64,000 bases of DNA from the NCBI GenBank assembly GCA_027621405.1, contig JAQCBT010000017.1, positions 26,228-90,227 of the forward strand, in the 5' to 3' direction. Both the position numbers and the translations under genes were made by a program. The notes under the pieces are model-generated. The model was not told the DNA's origin, searched no databases, and saw nothing but the letters and a program-made list of their open reading frames with translations. This DNA is from Pseudomonadota bacterium (lineage in GTDB: Bacteria > Pseudomonadota > Gammaproteobacteria > Pseudomonadales > Pseudohongiellaceae). This document shows, in pieces, positions 58,837 through 64,000 of the stretch (positions are counted from its first letter, which is position 1; every line of letters begins with the position of its first letter).

Positions 58837-59885
58837 TTGAAATTCTGCGACAGCATACTTTTTCTATTACCTTCGTTGTCATACTGTTCAGCTACTTCCT
58901 TTTCGAAGGAGCGAACAACGATGATTTGCAAGTACTCAATGGCTTCACCATGGGTACGACCTATCAAGTCCAACTGCCTGAACTGCCTTCCGGTCGAGAC
59001 AGGGAACAGTTGGGAACCGAGATCAATGAGTTATTGCAGCGCCTGGATCGTGGCATCTTCTCCACCTATGCGCCAGACTCAGAACTGTCACGTTTAAACC
59101 GGCACCCGGTCGGTACGCCCTTCATCGCATCTGCAGAGATGATCGAGGTGATGGCGATGGCGCAACAGGTGTCTGTTCTCAGCGACGGCGCTTTCGATGT
59201 GACGGTAGGGCCATTGGTAAACTTGTGGGGATTCGGTCCCGAGATCAGCGCCTTCTCCGAGAACATTCCTGCGGATGACGCCCTTCAGGAAGCGCTGCAA
59301 AACGTGGGGTATCGCCATGTTGTGGTCAATGCCTCAACTTCGGAGATCGTCAGGAACCGGGATGTCTACGTTGATCTCTCAGCCATCGCCAAGGGCTACG
59401 CTGTGGATGAGTTGGCCGAACTCCTCGACGAATTAGGCGCAGACAGTTATTTTCTGGAGATCGGTGGCGAGCTGAAGATCAAGGGGCTAAAGCCCGGTGG
59501 CGAGAGCTGGGTGCCTGCGATCGAGGCGCCAGTGGATACTGCGTCCCGAATCTATGAGATATTCTATAGTCGGGGTGAGACTATCGGTATAGCTGGCTCG
59601 GGTGACTATCGTAACTATTTCGAAGAAGAGGGAGTGCGATATTCTCACGAGATCGATCCGCGTACCGGGCGCCCGATCACGCATCATCTGGCCGCGGCCT
59701 ATGTGATCGATGAGTCCGCAGCCATGGCGGATGCCCTCGCCACAGCCTATATGATACTAGGGCTTGATGCGGCGTTGAGCCTCGCACAGAGAAGAAGCCA
59801 GGCTGCCTATCTCATTTACAAGACAGACAATGGATTCGATGAAGTGATAACCGACCCCTTTAACAAGTACCTGGCCCAGAATTGA
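58833..59885 (+). CDS. apbE: FAD:protein FMN transferase ApbE
   Basis: Transfers FMN from FAD to threonines of NqrB and NqrC. The ATG at 58833, overlapping the nqrF stop, gives 350 residues; the frame is open further upstream inside nqrF. The catalytic region includes [21 protein letters not shown] and [18 protein letters not shown] and [11 protein letters not shown] are also family motifs. The N-terminus is hydrophobic but has no lipobox cysteine, unlike many ApbE proteins, so it may be anchored by an uncleaved helix. Confidence 0.95.
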   Translation: MIEILRQHTFSITFVVILFSYFLFEGANNDDLQVLNGFTMGTTYQVQLPELPSGRDREQLGTEINELLQRLDRGIFSTYAPDSELSRLNRHPVGTPFIASAEMIEVMAMAQQVSVLSDGAFDVTVGPLVNLWGFGPEISAFSENIPADDALQEALQNVGYRHVVVNASTSEIVRNRDVYVDLSAIAKGYAVDELAELLDELGADSYFLEIGGELKIKGLKPGGESWVPAIEAPVDTASRIYEIFYSRGETIGIAGSGDYRNYFEEEGVRYSHEIDPRTGRPITHHLAAAYVIDESAAMADALATAYMILGLDAALSLAQRRSQAAYLIYKTDNGFDEVITDPFNKYLAQN

Positions 59886-60076
59886 TGTCTCTTTACCTGA
59901 TTACATTCCTGGTGATGCTGCTTATCGTCGTGGCGATGGCAATTGGTGTAATGGCTGGGCGTAAGCCTCTGCAGGGATCCTGTGGTGGCCTGAACAAGAT
60001 AGAAGGGTTAGGCGAGTGTGAGATATGTGGCGGCGATCGTCAGAAATGTGACGAATTTTCCAGGGAGCAGAGTTGA
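59885..60076 (+). CDS. nqrM: Na+-NQR maturation protein NqrM (DUF539)
   Basis: A 63-residue protein with one membrane helix (about 3-23) and four cysteines in [14 protein letters not shown] and QKCDE. It is thought to deliver iron to the NqrD/E site. It overlaps the apbE stop by one base (TGATG) and the sthA start by 4 bases if sthA begins at TTG 60073. Confidence 0.95.
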   Translation: MSLYLITFLVMLLIVVAMAIGVMAGRKPLQGSCGGLNKIEGLGECEICGGDRQKCDEFSREQS

Positions 60077-61560
60077 GTAATATGAGTAAACCGGGGAAAG
60101 CCGCTGCCAGCAAAGCATCTGTCACGAAGGTAAAGGCGAAGCCGAAGGTTTCGTCAAAGATGGCGCCAAGCCAGCGCAGCAAGGATCACTTCGATATCAT
60201 CGTAATAGGTGCTGGTCCGGCGGGCGAAGCAGCGGCCATGAATGCCAAGAAGAAAGGGCGCAGTGTCGCGATCATCACCGATCACGACAAGGTCGGTGGC
60301 AGTTGTACCCATTGGGCGACGATTCCTTCGAAAGCGCTTCGCCACTCAGTAAAACAGGTCATCGACTTTAATACGAATCCCATGTTCAGGGATTTCGGTG
60401 ATGCGCGAAAACTGAATTTCCAGCAAATACTCAGGCATGCCGACAGAGTCGTGTATGAGCAGGTGCGCATGCGCTCTGATTTCTATGAGCGAAATCGCGT
60501 TCCGGTGATTCAGGGTCGCGCCTGCTTCCTGGACAAGAATACGGTCAAGCTCGTCGGCAAGCGCAGGAAACTCAGCGCCGACTATTTCATAATCGCGACC
60601 GGCTCCCGACCCTATCATCCGCCAGATGTGAATTTCGATCATCCGCGCATGTTCGACAGCGACTCCATCCTCTCTCTCGATCACTCACCGCGAAAGGTGA
60701 CGGTGATCGGGGCGGGTGTAATCGGGTGCGAATACGCCTCCATCTTCGGCGGCCTCGGCGCGAAGGTTGAGCTCATCAATCCAAACGCCAGTCTTTTGAC
60801 ATTCCTCGACACGGAGATCAGTGACGCCCTCGCGTATCACCTGCGAAACGTGGGAGTGCGCAGTCGGCATAATGAAGAATACGAGAAGATCGAATATCAC
60901 GACGATCACATCGTCACCTATCTGCAATCAGGCAAGAAGATAAAGAGCGACATCGTGCTGTGGGCGAATGGACGCACTGGTAACACCCAGGGCATGGGTC
61001 TGGAGGCGCTGGGGCTCAAGACCAATAGCAGGGGCCAGCTATCGATCAACAAGTACTACCAGACCAAGGTGAAGAACATCTATGCTGCGGGAGACGTCGT
61101 GGGATGGCCAGCCCTGGCGGGTGCAGCCTACGATCAGGGCAGGGCAGCAAGCAATGCCATCGTGGCACCGGCCGAAAGCTACCCGGTAGAGGAAGTGGCC
61201 ACTGGAATCTATACCATTCCCGAGATCAGCACCCTGGGCAAGACCGAAGCCGAACTCACGGCCGAGAAGATACCCTATGAGGTTGGCAAGGCCTTCTTCA
61301 AGAACACCGCCAGGGCCCAGATCACGGGTGAGCAGGTGGGCATGTTGAAGCTGATCTTCCACTTCGAAACCCTGGAGATTCTCGGTATTCACTGTTTCGG
61401 TGACCAGGCGTCGGAGATTGTGCATATCGGCCAGGCCATCATGCGGCAACCCGGCAAGGCCAATACGATGAAGTATTTCCTGACTACGACGTTCAATTAC
61501 CCCACCATGGCAGAAGCCTATCGAACCGCTGCACTGGATGGGCTTAACCGTGTATTCTAG
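60073..61560 (+). CDS. sthA: Soluble pyridine nucleotide transhydrogenase SthA
   Basis: Flavoprotein interconverting NADPH and NADH. The motif [17 protein letters not shown] lacks the second redox cysteine of dithiol reductases, which separates SthA from lipoamide dehydrogenase. FAD binds at [12 protein letters not shown] and NAD(P) at [18 protein letters not shown] 60073 and ATG 60082 are both possible starts. The fold is preceded by about 40 residues rich in Lys, Ala and Ser, which E. coli SthA lacks. It closes the nqr-apbE-nqrM gene series. Confidence 0.95.
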   Translation: MSNMSKPGKAAASKASVTKVKAKPKVSSKMAPSQRSKDHFDIIVIGAGPAGEAAAMNAKKKGRSVAIITDHDKVGGSCTHWATIPSKALRHSVKQVIDFNTNPMFRDFGDARKLNFQQILRHADRVVYEQVRMRSDFYERNRVPVIQGRACFLDKNTVKLVGKRRKLSADYFIIATGSRPYHPPDVNFDHPRMFDSDSILSLDHSPRKVTVIGAGVIGCEYASIFGGLGAKVELINPNASLLTFLDTEISDALAYHLRNVGVRSRHNEEYEKIEYHDDHIVTYLQSGKKIKSDIVLWANGRTGNTQGMGLEALGLKTNSRGQLSINKYYQTKVKNIYAAGDVVGWPALAGAAYDQGRAASNAIVAPAESYPVEEVATGIYTIPEISTLGKTEAELTAEKIPYEVGKAFFKNTARAQITGEQVGMLKLIFHFETLEILGIHCFGDQASEIVHIGQAIMRQPGKANTMKYFLTTTFNYPTMAEAYRTAALDGLNRVF

Positions 61561-61757
61561 ACTGGACTGTTTGTTCCGGATTAGGCCGATAAAAGCGCCC
61601 GATTGTCAGTTTTCTGCGCCGGGCAGGATCACTACCAGGATAATACAGATCGATAATAGGTGATGGCTTACTGCAGCGTGTAAGAATATTGTGCAGTCCA
61701 TATGCCAGATCCAGCTAATATGATAATAAGAGGCAATAGAGCTTGGAGGAGAGAGCG

Positions 61758-62228
61758 ATGAAACGAACTGCCCGGGATATCCTCAATGAAAAAGGCGGCC
61801 ACCTGGTCACCATCAACGCCGATGCCACTGTCTTTCAGGCTGTGAGCGTGATGACCCAGAACCGGGTCGGCGCTATCGTTGTTGTCGAAGAAGAGAAGAT
61901 CGTCGGAATCTGGACTGAACGGGACCTCTTGTTCCGAGTTCTGGAAGAGGGCTTCGATGCCAAGACGGCCCGTCTCAACGACAATATGAGCATCAATCTC
62001 ATTACTGCCAATGTGGATGAACCCGCGTTCAAGCTCTACGACAAGTTTCTCGGTCGCAGAATTCGGCACCTGTTAATAGAAGATGGTGGGGATATTATCG
62101 GCCTGTTGTCTGTTGGGGATGTGATGAAGGCGAGCCTGCTTGAGAAGAGTGAAGAGGTGGATGAGCTCAATCACATGGTCAGTCTCGAGTACTACGAGAA
62201 CTGGAAAGATATTCAATCGCAACGTTGA
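61758..62228 (+). CDS. CBS-domain pair protein
   Basis: A 156-residue protein made of two CBS motifs: about 8-65 (INADATVFQAVSVMTQNRVGAIVVVEEEKIVGIWTERDL) and about 78-130 (FLGRRIRHLLIEDGGDIIGLLSVGDV). Such pairs usually bind AMP, ATP or related ligands and regulate partners. The ATG at 61758 has a strong GGAGGAGA site. A short inverted repeat ACTGCA/TGCAGT (61670-61697) lies upstream and might be an operator. It is monocistronic. Confidence 0.88.
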   Translation: MKRTARDILNEKGGHLVTINADATVFQAVSVMTQNRVGAIVVVEEEKIVGIWTERDLLFRVLEEGFDAKTARLNDNMSINLITANVDEPAFKLYDKFLGRRIRHLLIEDGGDIIGLLSVGDVMKASLLEKSEEVDELNHMVSLEYYENWKDIQSQR

Positions 62229-62233
62229 TTCGC

Positions 62234-62254
62234 CGCGGGCCAGTCAGGCCCGCG
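62234..62254 (+). terminator. Stem-loop after the CBS gene
   Basis: An 8-bp GC stem CGCGGGCC / GGCCCGCG with loop AGTCA starts 6 bp after the stop codon. There is no T-run, so it is either a weak terminator or an mRNA stabiliser. Confidence 0.5.
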
Positions 62255-62881
62255 CAATGCCGCGCCATTTCTGACTTTGAGCGCCTTTCGCGCACCGAAA
62301 AATGCTTGCTATCGTTTTCCTATACGTGTAGATTTTGAATCGCTCGTAAATATTCGAAAATAAGTTGAAGAACACATTAAAGAACAAGAAGCAGTAAGCA
62401 GATAATAATTATTAGCAGTCGAACCTGGCATTAATCGTTTTATCAAGGAATACCCGAGGCGGGTATGGCGAGAAGCCTTGATGAGTTCGGCTCGCGCAGA
62501 GTGGTAATTCTTCATGGGAAGTGACAGACAGTTCTGGGCACTTGCTGCCAAAGAGCATGGCCAATGCAGCCTTGCCGCTGGACTGACTTCCCTGCAATTC
62601 GCTGACCATGCCCCACTTTCGATGGGGAAAGAGCCCCGGTCAGGATTCAATCTACCCAGTTTTATTTATCCTCCCGAAGGCGGTCTTTCATCGCCTGCGG
62701 CGTGGACGATGTTGGCTTGCCCCACGGTAAGCTGTTTGTGTTGAATTGTGAATGGGAAAGAGGAGAGTAGGATTCTGTAGTATGCCCGTACATTGATAGT
62801 TGCGCCGTATGACGGTGAACTTCCCGTAGGGCATGGATCACACTTAATTTCCCAGGCACTTCCGCATCGCTGGAGACTAGC
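62255..62881. other. 627-bp region upstream of the nuo operon
   Basis: The stretch 62310-62420 is clearly A/T-rich; the rest has average composition. Short frames on both strands (62514-62744 forward, 62309-62650 reverse) lack ribosome sites and recognisable domains and are not called. The region should hold the nuo promoter and leader. No strong promoter pair was identified. Confidence 0.5.
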
Positions 62882-63331
62882 TTGGAAACTGCGACCACGG
62901 CATTCGAGGGGCTGAGGCCCTTCCTTTTCTATACCGCGCTGGTATTGGCGGTAGTAGTGACCATGCTGGGCCTTTCCTTCTTCCTCGGGCAGAGGATCAA
63001 TCGCAAGTACAAGAATACCCCTTTCGAATCCGGCATTATTTCCCAGGGCAGTGCCCACTTCCGGATTTCCGTCCACTTCTATCTCTCCGCAATTCTTTTC
63101 ATCATCTTCGACCTGGAGGTCGTGTTCCTCTTTGCCTGGGCGGTAGCGGTGGAACAGGCCGGTTGGCCGGGCTTTATAGAGATCACTGTATTCATCGCCA
63201 TTCTGCTATTGGCGCTGTTCTACCTGTACCGCATTGGGGCGCTGGATTGGCGTACCCAGACCCAGAGGCGGGAATTAAAGACCCTTGTGGGTCCAGGCGG
63301 TGTAGTTAACAAGAAGGAATTCAAACTATGA
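62882..63331 (+). CDS. nuoA: NADH-quinone oxidoreductase subunit A
   Basis: Membrane subunit of complex I, 149 residues with three helices. The motifs [25 protein letters not shown] and [18 protein letters not shown] are diagnostic. It starts with TTG at 62882 behind TGGAGA. It overlaps nuoB by 4 bp and is the first gene of the nuo operon, which continues beyond the window. Confidence 0.96.
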   Translation: METATTAFEGLRPFLFYTALVLAVVVTMLGLSFFLGQRINRKYKNTPFESGIISQGSAHFRISVHFYLSAILFIIFDLEVVFLFAWAVAVEQAGWPGFIEITVFIAILLLALFYLYRIGALDWRTQTQRRELKTLVGPGGVVNKKEFKL

Positions 63332-63969
63332 ATTGGGAACTGCAGCGGGCAGACGAAGCGGCATCACCACAACCAGGCGGCAATGCGGTGGATGAGTTCA
63401 TTCGCCGCAACGTGATGATGGCCAAGTTGGAAGACATGGTCGCCTGGGGGCGCAAGAATTCGGTGTGGCCCTTCAATTTCGGGCTTTCCTGCTGTTACGT
63501 GGAAATGGCTACGGCCTTCACTGCACGGCATGACCTGGCGCGATTTGGCGCTGAGGTTATCCGCGGTACACCACGTCAGGCAGACATGATCGTCATCGCC
63601 GGGACAGTATTTCGCAAGATGGCGCCCGTGGTGCGCCTGCTCTACGACCAGCTACTGGAGCCCAAGTGGGTGATCTCCATGGGGTCCTGCGCCAATTCCG
63701 GGGGCATGTACGATATCTACTCGGTGGTGCAGGGAGTCGATAAATTCCTGCCAGTGGACGTCTATGTGTCGGGTTGCCCGCCACGCCCGGAGGCACTGTT
63801 GCAGGGCCTCATCCTGTTGCAGGAATCCATAGGGCGCCAGCGCCGCCCGTTGAGCTGGGTGATCAACGATCAGGGCATTATCCAGCGTGAACAGAATCCT
63901 GTGCAGCGCGAGGTACGGCACGATGGCAGGATTCACGCTACCCAGCTAAGGTCGCCTGACGAAGTCTAG
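63328..63969 (+). CDS. nuoB: NADH-quinone oxidoreductase subunit B
   Basis: Peripheral subunit holding cluster N2, the last Fe-S centre before quinone. The 213 residues contain C55 and C56 in [10 protein letters not shown] and the further ligands in [13 protein letters not shown] and [12 protein letters not shown]. It ends 31 bp before the window edge. The remaining bases are A/T-rich and nuoC or nuoCD should follow. Confidence 0.97.
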   Translation: MNWELQRADEAASPQPGGNAVDEFIRRNVMMAKLEDMVAWGRKNSVWPFNFGLSCCYVEMATAFTARHDLARFGAEVIRGTPRQADMIVIAGTVFRKMAPVVRLLYDQLLEPKWVISMGSCANSGGMYDIYSVVQGVDKFLPVDVYVSGCPPRPEALLQGLILLQESIGRQRRPLSWVINDQGIIQREQNPVQREVRHDGRIHATQLRSPDEV

Positions 63970-64000
63970 TTAATTAATAAAATCAAATAGATATTAAATA

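Noticed and set aside
62514..62744. 76-residue frame upstream of nuoA with a passing likeness to transposase N-termini
   Set aside because: No ribosome site, no inverted repeats or target duplication, and the similarity is too weak to support a mobile element.

Overview
The window is ordinary, densely packed chromosome of a free-living, probably aerobic and marine gammaproteobacterium. The evidence is an LPS and outer-membrane gene set (lpxH, bamC, bepA), the Na+-translocating NADH:quinone reductase, and several gene blocks that I recall in the same order in Pseudomonas and its relatives: mtnP-csiV-mfd-gap-nqrABCDEF-apbE-nqrM-sthA, yeaC-DUF2797-pepN, lpxH-ppiB-glnS-cysS-tRNAs, and dapA-bamC. 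The exact genus cannot be fixed from the sequence alone. Base composition is moderately GC-rich and even. No prophage, intact insertion sequence, CRISPR array, rRNA operon or replication origin was seen.

Layout. 1-2.0 kb: end of queE, queC (queuosine precursor synthesis), then a tRNA-Lys gene flanked by partial copies of itself and followed by a 280-bp island of tandem palindromes. 2.1-15.3 kb: housekeeping genes nadA, bepA, a TusA-like gene, perM, dapA-bamC, rmuC, miaE, a leucine-rich-repeat lipoprotein, an FKBP isomerase, apeB and mnmC. 15.4-22.8 kb: prfB (with the programmed +1 frameshift), lysS, ung, an FAD oxidoreductase, queD and a CHASE2 adenylate cyclase. 22.9-29.8 kb: tRNA-Val and tRNA-Asp, a PLP enzyme, a large secreted zinc metalloprotease, a lone UDP-sugar dehydrogenase, nadK and a rhomboid protease. 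29.9-42.7 kb: yeaC-like, DUF2797, pepN, DUF454, acnB, DUF1289, lpxH, ppiB, glnS and cysS. 42.8-45.6 kb: tRNA-Pro, tRNA-His and tRNA-Arg, then a small FkbM/DUF1643 pair that looks like an accessory insertion. 45.6-64 kb: mtnP, csiV, mfd, gap, the nqr operon with its maturation genes apbE and nqrM, sthA, a CBS protein, and the start of the nuo (complex I) operon.

How the genes work together. The right end is a redox module: Na+-NQR with its flavinylation (ApbE) and iron (NqrM) maturation factors, a soluble transhydrogenase, and then a second, proton-pumping NADH dehydrogenase (nuo), so NADH oxidation can be split between sodium and proton circuits. Translation functions are spread throughout: RF2, LysRS, GlnRS, CysRS, six tRNAs, and the tRNA-modification enzymes QueC/D/E, MiaE and MnmC. 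Envelope biogenesis is represented by BepA, BamC, LpxH and an FKBP isomerase.

No clear undescribed multi-gene system is present. The least explained items are the tRNA-Lys/palindrome island (1.44-2.02 kb), the FkbM-DUF1643 gene pair beside tRNA-Arg, a perfect 32-bp palindrome before pepN, and the roughly 140-residue extra N-terminal domain on the GAPDH-like protein. All calls come from reading the sequence; no database search was run.
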